From assembly GCA_018820005.1 (NCBI GenBank), contig JAHJOS010000166.1, positions 1-9,390 on the forward strand: DNA of 9,390 bases. Direction: 5' to 3'. Source of the stretch: Alphaproteobacteria bacterium. GTDB lineage: Bacteria; Pseudomonadota; Alphaproteobacteria; Rhizobiales; Devosiaceae. A program made the position numbers and the translations under genes. The notes under the pieces were generated by a model that did not search any database, was not told the DNA's origin, and saw only the letters and a list, made by a program, of their open reading frames with translations. Below, in pieces: positions 1 through 6,524 of this stretch (positions are counted from its first letter, which is position 1; the number at the start of each line of letters is the position of its first letter).

Positions 1-801
1 AGTACTGGCAAGGTGCCCAATACATCAGCCACGGCGGCATCATCCGGCTCCGATCTGAATGGCATGGCGGCCTTTGATGCGGCGCGGCAGATCAAGGAAC
101 GGATGACCGCACATGCGGCCAAGCTGCACAAGGTGGCTGAGGCCGATGTACGCTGGGTGCAGGGCGGGGTCGAGTGCGGCGGCAAGTTCGTCGGCTTTGC
201 CGAGCTGGCTGCTTCGGCCTATCTCAACCGGGTGCAGCTCTCGGCGGCCGGGTTCTACGAAACGCCCAAGATCCATTGGGATCGGGCAACCGGACGTGGA
301 CGGCCCTTCTACTATTACGCCTATGGGGCCTCGGTGAGCGAGGTGACCATCGACACGCTGACTGGCGAATATACCGTCGACCGCGTCGATATCCTCCATG
401 ACGTGGGCCGCTCGCTCAATCCGGCAATCGATACCGGCCAGATCGAGGGCGGGTTCGTGCAGGGCATGGGGTGGCTGACGACCGAGGAATTGGTGTGGGA
501 CGACAAGGGCCAACTGCGCACCAAGGCGCCCTCGACCTACAAGATCCCGGTGGCGAGCGACGTGCCGCCGATCTTCAACGTCAAGCTGGCGGAATGGTCG
601 GAAAACACCGAGCCCACCATCGGCCGATCCAAGGCCGTGGGTGAGCCACCCTTCATGCTTGCGATGAGCGTGGTCGAAGCGCTCTCGATGGCGGTGGCAA
701 GCGTGGCCGACTACGATATTGCTCCGCGCCTGGATACGCCGGTCACGCCCGAGCGGGTGCTGATGGGTTGTGAACGGCTAAAGCGTGAGGCGCGCGGGTG
801 A
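1..801 (+). CDS. xdhB: Xanthine dehydrogenase molybdopterin-binding subunit XdhB, C-terminal part (5' end outside window)
   Basis: This is the large molybdenum subunit of bacterial xanthine dehydrogenase, which hydroxylates hypoxanthine to xanthine and xanthine to urate in the cytoplasm. The frame is open from base 1 and ends at TGA 799-801, giving 266 visible residues of a protein that is usually about 780. The fragment opens with the conserved KVPNTSATAASSGSDLNG block. It later carries GASVSEVTIDTLTGEY, the DVGRSLNPAIDTGQIEGG cofactor-pocket segment, and KAVGEPPFMLA. The Glu of GEPP (codon 643-645) lies 51 residues from the C-terminus, matching the position of the catalytic base (Glu730 in the Rhodobacter capsulatus enzyme). 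The GTG at 13 is an internal Val codon, not a start. xdhA and the rest of xdhB should lie just upstream. The downstream gene is xdhC, which supports the assignment. Identity is very secure. Confidence 0.96.
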   Translation, partial: STGKVPNTSATAASSGSDLNGMAAFDAARQIKERMTAHAAKLHKVAEADVRWVQGGVECGGKFVGFAELAASAYLNRVQLSAAGFYETPKIHWDRATGRGRPFYYYAYGASVSEVTIDTLTGEYTVDRVDILHDVGRSLNPAIDTGQIEGGFVQGMGWLTTEELVWDDKGQLRTKAPSTYKIPVASDVPPIFNVKLAEWSENTEPTIGRSKAVGEPPFMLAMSVVEALSMAVASVADYDIAPRLDTPVTPERVLMGCERLKREARG

Positions 802-878
802 GGGCAGGGGTGGTTGCTCCAGAACCGTCCAGTCTTCCCCGTGGTGGGCGCCGCCGAGCCTGGGCGGCTGCTGATTGT

Positions 879-883
879 GGAGG
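879..883 (+). promoter_or_regulatory. Ribosome binding site deciding the xdhC start
   Basis: GGAGG ends six bases before ATG 890. It favours that codon over the in-frame TTG at 875, which lies upstream of this site and has an in-frame stop directly before it (TGA 872-874). Confidence 0.75.
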
Positions 884-889
884 CAGGCG

Positions 890-1753
890 ATGACCTCCCG
901 CAGCGCGGAACTCACTGAATTTTTCGCCGGCAATCGGGATGTGATCGTCTGCGCGCTGACCTCGGTGCGCGGGTCCTCGCCCCGCGCGCAGGGCACCTTC
1001 ATGCTGGTAGGGCGGGTCGAGCTGTTTGGCACTATTGGTGGCGGGGCGCTGGAATATCTGGTGATCGAGCATGCGCGGCGCCTCCTGGCGGCGGGGTTGG
1101 CTCGGGAAGCCATGGACGTGCCGCTGGGGCCCGAGATTGGCCAGTGCTGTGGCGGCCGGGTCGGCGTCACACTGAGTTATGCTGATCAAGAGCAGCGTTT
1201 GGCGCTCAGTGCTCAGGTGGCCGCCGAAGATCGGGCACTGCCCCATGTCTATGTATTCGGTGCGGGGCATGTCGGGCGGGCTCTGGCACAGATTCTTGCC
1301 ATGATGCCGGTGCAGTTGACCGTGGTAGACACGCGGCGTGAAGAAATTGCGCTGCTACCTGCGCATATCCAGACCCAAGTCGTCGCCATGCCTGAGGCTG
1401 TGGTGCGCCATGCGCCGGCTGGCAGCAGTTTTGTAATCCTTACCCATGACCATGCGCTGGATTTCCTGATCGCACAGGAAGCACTGGCCCGGTCCGACTG
1501 CGCCTATGTGGGCATGGTGGGTTCGGCGACCAAACGGGCGCGTTTTGCTAGCTGGTTTCTTGCGGAGGGTGGAACCGCATCAGCTCTGGAACGGCTGGTT
1601 TTGCCTATTGGCCGGCAGGGCCTTGGGGATAAGCGCCCCGAAGTCATCGGGGTACTGGCGGCGGCCGAAATTATGGTCCACATTGGTCGCGGGGAAGCTG
1701 ACATCGCGCGGGCAAGCGCCACCGTATCAACGGGGGCGACAGATGGATGTTGA
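890..1753 (+). CDS. xdhC: XdhC, xanthine dehydrogenase accessory / molybdenum cofactor maturation protein
   Basis: XdhC binds molybdenum cofactor, promotes its sulfuration and delivers it to XdhB; it is not part of the finished enzyme. The 287-residue product has the family order. The N-terminal XdhC/CoxI part contains RGSSPRAQGT (about 27-36), GTIGGGALE (47-55) and GPEIGQCCGGRVG (80-92), whose paired cysteines are typical. A Rossmann-type domain follows, with VYVFGAGHVGRAL at about 120-132 and VVDTRREE at 145-152. Near the end are YVGMVGSATKR (206-216) and the family-typical RPEVIGVLAAAEI. I start at ATG 890 because of the GGAGG six bases upstream. The gene is 88 nt after xdhB and its 3' end overlaps the ABC ATPase gene by 11 nt, so it is probably translated together with both neighbours. 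It has about the length expected for the family and shows no missing motif. Confidence 0.93.
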   Translation: MTSRSAELTEFFAGNRDVIVCALTSVRGSSPRAQGTFMLVGRVELFGTIGGGALEYLVIEHARRLLAAGLAREAMDVPLGPEIGQCCGGRVGVTLSYADQEQRLALSAQVAAEDRALPHVYVFGAGHVGRALAQILAMMPVQLTVVDTRREEIALLPAHIQTQVVAMPEAVVRHAPAGSSFVILTHDHALDFLIAQEALARSDCAYVGMVGSATKRARFASWFLAEGGTASALERLVLPIGRQGLGDKRPEVIGVLAAAEIMVHIGRGEADIARASATVSTGATDGC

Positions 1754-3287
1754 TATGCCACTGCGGTTGCAACTGACGGGTATCACGAAGCGGTTCCCGG
1801 GCGTTCTCGCCAATGACAATGTAACCTTTTCTGTCAAGCCGGGTGAAATCCATGCCTTGCTGGGCGAAAATGGCGCCGGCAAGTCGACGCTGGTCAAGAT
1901 GATCTATGGCATCATGCAGCCTGACGCTGGCGAAATCGCCTGGGATGGGGAGCCGGTCGTGGTGGCCAGTCCCAAGGCCGCGCGCAAACTGGGCGTCGGC
2001 ATGGTGTTCCAGCATTTCAGCCTGTTCGAGGCGCTGACCGTTCTGGAGAACATCGCCCTGGGCATGGACGCAAAAATTCCGGCCCGCGAACTCGAAGCGC
2101 GCATTCGCGCCGTAATGAGCCAATATGGCCTGCTGCTCGATCCACACCGTACCGTGGCAACCCTGTCGGTGGGTGAACGGCAGCGCATCGAAATCGTGCG
2201 GGCACTGCTGCTCGACCCCAAGCTGCTGATCATGGACGAACCCACCTCAGTGCTGACGCCGCAAGAGGTGGAGCAGTTGTTCACCGTGCTGCGCACGCTG
2301 GCGGCGCAGGGCTGCTCGATCCTCTACATTTCCCACAAGCTGCATGAGATCAAGGCGCTGTGCGACACGGCGACGATCCTGCGCGGTGGCAGACTGGTGG
2401 ATACCTGCGATCCCAAGCAGGAAACCAGCCGCTCGATGGCAGAAAAGATGATCGGCGCGGGTCTCAAGGACATCGTGCGCCAGCCGGGACGCAGCATGGG
2501 CCTGCCCAAGCTGGTGGTGTCACGGCTGTCGACGCGCAAGGCCGGGCATTTCGACGTGGCGGTGGACAGCGTCAGCTTAACGGTCAGGGCCGGTGAAATC
2601 TTCGGCATCGCCGGGGTAGCTGGCAATGGGCAGAACGCGCTGCTCGATGCCCTCTCGGGCGAGATCATCAGTGATGACAAGGACGCCATCACCATCGATG
2701 GCTATCCGCTGGGCCTGCTCGACACCACGGGACGGCGCAAATATGGGCTGTGTGCAGTGCCCGAGGAGCGCAATGGCCATGCTGCCGTTGGCGACTTCAC
2801 GCTGAGCGACAATTCGGTGCTGACGGCGCGTGATCGGCTGGGCATGGTGGTGCTGGGTCTGATCAATTCGGGCGCCGCCAAGACCTATACGGGCAAGGTG
2901 ATTGCCGACTTCGCCGTCAAGGCGCTCGGCCCCGGCTCGACGGCGGGTTCGCTGTCGGGCGGGAACCTGCAGAAATACATCATGGGCCGGGAAATCCTGC
3001 AAAAGCCGAGCGTGCTGGTGGTGAGCCAGCCGACCTGGGGCGTCGATGCCGGCGCGGCTGCGGCGATCCACCAGGCGTTGGTCGATCTGGCGGCGGCGGG
3101 CTCGGCCATCGTCGTCATCAGCCAGGATCTCGATGAACTTCTGGCCCTGTGTGACACGCTCGCGGTGATCAATCTGGGCCGACTGTCGGGCGCACGGCCG
3201 GTGGGCGAGGTGAGCGTGGAAGAGATCGGGCTGCTGATGGGCGGCGTGCATGGAACCACGGAGGCACGCGATGCTGTTTCGGCTTGA
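1743..3287 (+). CDS. ABC importer double ATP-binding protein, BMP/nucleoside (purine) uptake type
   Basis: This cytoplasmic ATPase powers the importer encoded with the next three genes. Its 514 residues form two fused nucleotide-binding domains, as in RbsA/NupO-type proteins. Domain 1 is complete: Walker A GENGAGKST (41-49), Q-loop Gln90, signature LSVGERQRIEI (141-151), Walker B LLIMDEPTS (161-169) and switch His198. Domain 2 (about 256-500) is degenerate. Its Walker A reads GVAGNGQNAL (291-300) without the lysine, its signature LSGGNLQK (404-411) is kept, its Walker B ends in SQP rather than DEP (428-430), and Gln461 sits where the switch His is expected. Such decay of the second site is usual in this family. 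I start at ATG 1743 (MDVDMPLRL) rather than the upstream in-frame GTG 1506, which lies deep inside xdhC. The 11-nt overlap with xdhC ties the transporter to xanthine oxidation and suggests a purine substrate; the substrate cannot be read from the ATPase. Confidence 0.93.
   Translation: MDVDMPLRLQLTGITKRFPGVLANDNVTFSVKPGEIHALLGENGAGKSTLVKMIYGIMQPDAGEIAWDGEPVVVASPKAARKLGVGMVFQHFSLFEALTVLENIALGMDAKIPARELEARIRAVMSQYGLLLDPHRTVATLSVGERQRIEIVRALLLDPKLLIMDEPTSVLTPQEVEQLFTVLRTLAAQGCSILYISHKLHEIKALCDTATILRGGRLVDTCDPKQETSRSMAEKMIGAGLKDIVRQPGRSMGLPKLVVSRLSTRKAGHFDVAVDSVSLTVRAGEIFGIAGVAGNGQNALLDALSGEIISDDKDAITIDGYPLGLLDTTGRRKYGLCAVPEERNGHAAVGDFTLSDNSVLTARDRLGMVVLGLINSGAAKTYTGKVIADFAVKALGPGSTAGSLSGGNLQKYIMGREILQKPSVLVVSQPTWGVDAGAAAAIHQALVDLAAAGSAIVVISQDLDELLALCDTLAVINLGRLSGARPVGEVSVEEIGLLMGGVHGTTEARDAVSA
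3260..3264 (+). promoter_or_regulatory. Ribosome binding site deciding the first permease start
   Basis: GGAGG sits six bases before ATG 3271, inside the end of the ATPase gene. It supports ATG 3271 over the in-frame ATG 3250, which precedes the site. Confidence 0.7.
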
Positions 3288-4353
3288 GAAGCGCCAGGAG
3301 CCCTCGCGGTTCATGCTTTATGCGACGCCGGTGGCGTCAGTGCTGCTGACCATGGTGGTGGGCGCGATCATCTTTTCGCTGATCGGCTATGATGGCATCG
3401 GCGCGGTGCGCGAGATCTTCTTCACGCCGCTAACCAATGCCTACAAATGGCAGGACCTTGGGGTGAAGGCGGCGCCGCTTGTTATCATCGGCGTGGGCCT
3501 GTCGATCGCCTATCGGGCCAATGTGTGGAACATCGGCGCCGAGGGGCAATATATCATGGGTGGTCTCGCCGGTACCTGGGTGGCGCTGGCGACCTACGGC
3601 ATGACCGGGCCATGGATCCTGCCGCTGATGATCCTGGCAGGTGTCGTGGGTGGCGCGCTCTACGCGGCCATTCCGGCCCTGCTCAAGACGCGGCTCAACG
3701 TCAATGAAATCCTGACCTCGCTGATGCTGACCTATGCTTCGGTGCAGCTGATCTACTATCTGATCCGTGCGCCCTGGAAGGACCCTATGGGCATGGGCTT
3801 TCCGCAGACGCGGCTGTTCTCGGAAGCGGCGCGGCTGCCCACAGTGATCCCGGGCACTATTGTGCATCTGGGCGTGCCGATCGCGGTGCTGGTGGCGCTG
3901 GCGGCTTGGTTCATCATGTCGCGCTCGGTGTTCGGCTATCAGATGAAAGTGGTGGGCGCGGCCCCTCATGCGGCACGCTATGGCGGGTTCTCGGAAAACA
4001 AGACCATCTGGCTGGCGCTGCTGGTTAGTGGCGCGCTGGCGGGCCTCGCGGGCGTGCTGGAAGTGGCCGGGCCGTTCCAACGCATGGTGCCGGGCTTTCC
4101 AACCAATTACGGCTTTACGGCCATCATCGTGGCGTTCCTCGGTCGGCTTAACCCCTTGGGCGTCTTGTTCGCCGGCATCGTGATGGCGATCACCTTCGTG
4201 GGCGGCGAAGTGGCGCAGACCACCATTGGCCTGCCCAATGCGGCGACCGGGATTTTCCAGGCGATGGTACTGTTCTTCCTGCTCGCGGGCGATATTCTGG
4301 TGCGCTATCGCATCCGGCGGGTCGTGGCCAATCCAGCGGCGGGGGCTGCGTGA
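3271..4353 (+). CDS. ABC importer inner-membrane permease (BPD_transp_2 family, first of pair)
   Basis: This is one of the two integral membrane subunits of the BMP-type importer; they form the substrate channel in the inner membrane. The 360-residue product starts with a short basic cytoplasmic tail (MLFRLEKRQEPSR). Hydrophobic segments follow at about 16-38, 66-82, 94-110, 114-136, 150-166, 196-216, 246-266, 282-312 and 325-345. Family marks are ANVWNIGAEGQYIMGG (83-98), LNVNEILTSLMLTY (142-155), the cytoplasmic coupling segment VVGAAPHAARYGGFSENK (227-244), GLAGVLEVAGPFQ (258-270) and GFTAIIVAFLGRLNPLGV (281-298). ATG 3271 is chosen over ATG 3250 because of the ribosome site between them. 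The gene overlaps the ATPase by 17 nt and meets the next permease at a TGATG junction, so all three are probably translationally coupled. It is the longer of the two permeases, as usual for these systems. Confidence 0.93.
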   Translation: MLFRLEKRQEPSRFMLYATPVASVLLTMVVGAIIFSLIGYDGIGAVREIFFTPLTNAYKWQDLGVKAAPLVIIGVGLSIAYRANVWNIGAEGQYIMGGLAGTWVALATYGMTGPWILPLMILAGVVGGALYAAIPALLKTRLNVNEILTSLMLTYASVQLIYYLIRAPWKDPMGMGFPQTRLFSEAARLPTVIPGTIVHLGVPIAVLVALAAWFIMSRSVFGYQMKVVGAAPHAARYGGFSENKTIWLALLVSGALAGLAGVLEVAGPFQRMVPGFPTNYGFTAIIVAFLGRLNPLGVLFAGIVMAITFVGGEVAQTTIGLPNAATGIFQAMVLFFLLAGDILVRYRIRRVVANPAAGAA

Positions 4354-5276
4354 TGGATATCTATATTGCCATTATCGTCACCTTGGTGGGTGCGGCCAGC
4401 CCGATCCTGATCGCGGCGCTGGGCGAACTGGTGGTCGAAAAGGCCGGCGTGCTCAACCTAGGCGTCGAGGGCATGATGCTGGTGGGCGCCATCGCCGGCT
4501 TCGCCGGGCAGTATTATACCGGCAACCCCTATTTCGCGCTGCTGTGTGGGGCCTTTGCCGGCGCCGCCACCTCGTTGATCTTCGGATTCCTGACGCTGAG
4601 CCTGTCGGCCAACCAGACTGCGACCGGTCTGGCGCTGACTATTTTCGGTACTGGCTTTTCGGCGCTGGCGGGCGCGCCGTTCTCGGCGCGGCCGATCGAG
4701 CTGATGCGGCCACTGTTTCCGCTGGAACTGGCGACCCACCCGATCTTGCGTGTGATCTTCGGCTATGCCGCGCCGGTCTATTTCTCTTTCATCATGGTCT
4801 TTGCCGTCTGGTATTTCCTCAAGAAGACCCGCGCCGGACTGATCCTGCGCGCGGTGGGGGAAAATGATCTGTCCGCGCATTCCATCGGCTATTCTGTGAT
4901 CGGTGTCCGCTATGCCGCCGTGCTCTTCGGCGGTGCGATGGCGGGCATTGCGGGGGCCTGCTTCCCGCTGCTGCTGACGCCGCAATGGGCCGAGCGGATG
5001 ACGGCAGGTCGAGGCTGGATCGCTGTGGCGCTGGTGGTATTCGCTTCCTGGCGTCCATTTCGCCTGTTGGCGGGCGCCTATCTGTTTGGTCTCGTGATGA
5101 CCATGGAGCTCTACGCCAAGGCTGGCGGCGGCCCGCTTTCGGTCATTCCCTCCGAGCTTTGGGCGGCGCTGCCCTATCTGGCCACTATCGTGGTGCTCGT
5201 GCTGATCTCGATCCGGCGCGACGCCTCTTCCAATGCACCGGCCTGCCTCGGCAGGCCGTTCCTGCCCAGCAATTGA
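4353..5276 (+). CDS. ABC importer inner-membrane permease (BPD_transp_2 family, second of pair)
   Basis: This is the partner permease of the importer, 307 residues from ATG 4353. An adjacent in-frame GTG at 4350 would add one residue and form a GTGA overlap, so the exact start is uncertain by one codon. Hydrophobic segments lie at about 4-26, 40-54, 61-84, 92-108, 137-157, 182-206, 222-250 and 272-288. Diagnostic blocks are KAGVLNLGVEGMMLVGA (30-46), the coupling segment LRAVGENDLSAHSIG (165-179), and MTAGRGWIAVALVVFASWRP (216-235). The C-terminal tail NAPACLGRPF resembles the conserved tail of this subfamily. The gene is one base into the first permease stop (TGATG). Its last codons contain a perfect inverted repeat at 5239-5258, described separately. 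The substrate is inferred as purine from the neighbours only. Confidence 0.93.
   Translation: MDIYIAIIVTLVGAASPILIAALGELVVEKAGVLNLGVEGMMLVGAIAGFAGQYYTGNPYFALLCGAFAGAATSLIFGFLTLSLSANQTATGLALTIFGTGFSALAGAPFSARPIELMRPLFPLELATHPILRVIFGYAAPVYFSFIMVFAVWYFLKKTRAGLILRAVGENDLSAHSIGYSVIGVRYAAVLFGGAMAGIAGACFPLLLTPQWAERMTAGRGWIAVALVVFASWRPFRLLAGAYLFGLVMTMELYAKAGGGPLSVIPSELWAALPYLATIVVLVLISIRRDASSNAPACLGRPFLPSN
5239..5258 (+). other. Perfect hairpin at the 3' end of the second permease gene, upstream of the binding-protein gene
   Basis: CGGCCTGCC (5239-5247) and GGCAGGCCG (5250-5258) are exact reverse complements around a 2-base TC centre; in RNA this would fold as about an 8-bp GC-rich stem with a 4-base loop. 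It is followed by TTCCTGCCC, not a U run, so it is not a standard terminator. It lies within conserved C-terminal codons, 71 bases before the binding-protein ATG. A role in mRNA stability or attenuation is inference. Confidence 0.45.
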
Positions 5277-5318
5277 GGGACGTCACCCATGCCCCCAATC
5301 ACCAAGAAGTAGTCATTC

Positions 5319-5323
5319 AGGAG
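5319..5323 (+). promoter_or_regulatory. Ribosome binding site of the binding-protein gene
   Basis: AGGAG with six bases to ATG 5330. It fixes the start at a twin-arginine signal peptide rather than at any upstream in-frame codon inside the permease gene. Confidence 0.85.
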
Positions 5324-5329
5324 AAAACC

Positions 5330-6418
5330 ATGACTCTGTCCCGTCGTTCATTCGTCAAGATCAGTGGCGCAGCCGCGGCTGTACTGCCGTTCCTCGGCAC
5401 CAAGGCCTTCGCCCAGGGCGAAAAGCTCAAGGTCGGCTTCATCTATGTCGGCACCATCAACGACAATGGCTACAACTATGCGCACAACCAGGGCCGTCTC
5501 TATCTGGAAGAGCAACTGGGCGATGCCGTTGAGACCACCTATGTCGAGAACGTGCCGGAAGGCCCGGACTGCGAGCGCGTGCTGCGCGAACTGGCCCAGC
5601 AGGGCAACAAGCTGATCTTCGCCACCAGCTTCGGCTTCGGCGACTCGGTGATCAAGGTTGCCCAGCAGTTCCCGGAAGTAAAGTTCGAGCATGCCACCGG
5701 CTACATGAAGGCTGACAATGTCGGTCTCTACAATGCCCGGTTCTACGAAGGTCGCGCCGTTTGCGGCACCATTGCAGGCCATCTGTCGCAGACCGGAAAG
5801 GCGGGCTACATCGGCTCGTTCCCAATCCCCGAAGTTGTGATGGGCATCAATTCCTTCGTGCTCGCCGCCCGCAAGGTGAACCCCGATTTCACCATCAAGC
5901 CCGTCTACATCTCGACCTGGAACGACCCTGCCAAGGAAGCTGACGCGGCCCGCGCCATGATCGATCAGGGCATCGACGTGATTGCCCAGCACACTGACGG
6001 CCCGGCGGCCCTGCAGGTTGCGCAGGAGCGCGGTATTGTGGGCGGCTTCGGCCAGGGCGCCGACATGAGCGCCTTTGCCCCCGAGACCCAGTTGACCTCG
6101 ATCATCGATCATTGGGGCCCGCACTATGCCGCTTCCGCCCAGGCTGTCATCGACGGCACCTGGACGGCTGGCGACACCTGGGAAGGCCTCAAGGACGACG
6201 TCGTGCAGATCGGGCCCTATGGTCCCAAGGTCACCGACGAGGTCAAGGCTGCGGCTGAAGCCGTGCGCACCGGCCAGATCGATGGCTCGTTCATGATCTT
6301 CACCGGCCCGATCAAGGACAATACCGGTGCTGAACGCGTTCCCGCCGGTGTCTCGATGACCGATGCCGAGCTGCTGAGCATGGACTGGTATGTCGAAGGC
6401 GTCGAACAGCCGGCATAA
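5330..6418 (+). CDS. BMP-family periplasmic substrate-binding protein with Tat signal, probable purine/nucleoside binder
   Basis: This is the periplasmic receptor that captures the ligand for the importer. The 362-residue product begins MTLSRRSFVKISGAAAAV. The SRRSFVK twin-arginine motif, a hydrophobic stretch and AFA before Gln29 predict Tat export with cleavage after about residue 28. There is no lipobox cysteine, so it should be a soluble periplasmic protein, unlike the lipoproteins that named the BMP family. The mature part starts KLKVGFIYVGTINDNGYNY (32-50), typical of BMP/PnrA-like proteins. It goes on with VLRELAQQGNKLIFATSFGF (84-103), FEHATGY (119-125), GRAVCGTIAG (141-150), STWNDPAKEADAA (195-207) and IDVIAQHTDGPA (215-226). 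The start is set by AGGAG at 5319. Codons end in C or G very consistently, as expected of a strongly expressed receptor gene. It is 53 nt after the permease and is closed by a strong terminator. Purine ligand is inferred from xdh, puuD and guaD alongside. Confidence 0.92.
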   Translation: MTLSRRSFVKISGAAAAVLPFLGTKAFAQGEKLKVGFIYVGTINDNGYNYAHNQGRLYLEEQLGDAVETTYVENVPEGPDCERVLRELAQQGNKLIFATSFGFGDSVIKVAQQFPEVKFEHATGYMKADNVGLYNARFYEGRAVCGTIAGHLSQTGKAGYIGSFPIPEVVMGINSFVLAARKVNPDFTIKPVYISTWNDPAKEADAARAMIDQGIDVIAQHTDGPAALQVAQERGIVGGFGQGADMSAFAPETQLTSIIDHWGPHYAASAQAVIDGTWTAGDTWEGLKDDVVQIGPYGPKVTDEVKAAAEAVRTGQIDGSFMIFTGPIKDNTGAERVPAGVSMTDAELLSMDWYVEGVEQPA

Positions 6419-6435
6419 GGCTGGGCGCTTAGTAT

Positions 6436-6464
6436 AAAGGGGCGGGCCAACGCCCGCCCCTTTT
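6436..6464 (+). terminator. Intrinsic (rho-independent) terminator after the binding-protein gene
   Basis: GGGGCGGGC (6439-6447) pairs exactly with GCCCGCCCC (6452-6460) around a CAAC loop. Flanking AAA (6436-6438) and TTT (6461-6463) extend the stem to 12 bp, and a TTTT run follows at 6461-6464. It begins 18 bases after the TAA stop. It should end or reduce transcription between the transporter block and puuD. The A run on the left side could also let it work weakly on the other strand. Confidence 0.9.
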
Positions 6465-6471
6465 CACTGCC

Positions 6472-6502
6472 TTTCCCCTCTCCCACAAGGGGCGAGGGGA
6501 AA
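6472..6502. repeat. REP-like imperfect palindrome (CCCCTC...GAGGGG type)
   Basis: TTTCCCCTC (6472-6480) and GAGGGGAAA (6494-6502) are exact reverse complements. Inside, CCC (6482-6484) can pair with GGG (6490-6492) around ACAAG. On the reverse strand it reads through as PSPLVGEG, a peptide often seen in spurious ORFs produced by dispersed intergenic palindromes of this type in proteobacterial genomes. It lies just downstream of the terminator and 22 bases before puuD. Only one copy is in the window, so its repeat status is from recognition, not shown here. Confidence 0.6.
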
Positions 6503-6524
6503 CCGGGATGATGAGATAGAGACA

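Noticed and set aside
850..868. GCCGCC/GGCGGC hairpin before xdhC as a terminator
   Set aside because: The stem is only 6 bp with a 7-base loop and no T run follows; co-transcription of xdhB and xdhC is more likely.
1671..4985. Several long minus-strand frames (for example 2577-3314, 3430-4080 and 4458-4985)
   Set aside because: They lie opposite well-supported plus-strand genes and have Arg/His/Gln-rich composition typical of GC-rich shadow frames, with no recognisable domain.
4985..5329. Extension of the binding-protein frame upstream into the permease gene
   Set aside because: The frame is open but out of phase with the permease. The AGGAG site and the Tat signal peptide at ATG 5330 fix the real start, so this is not a fusion.
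6433..6438. TATAAA as a -10 box for puuD
   Set aside because: It merges with the left arm of the terminator, has no TTGACA-like element at proper distance, and transcripts would run straight into the terminator.
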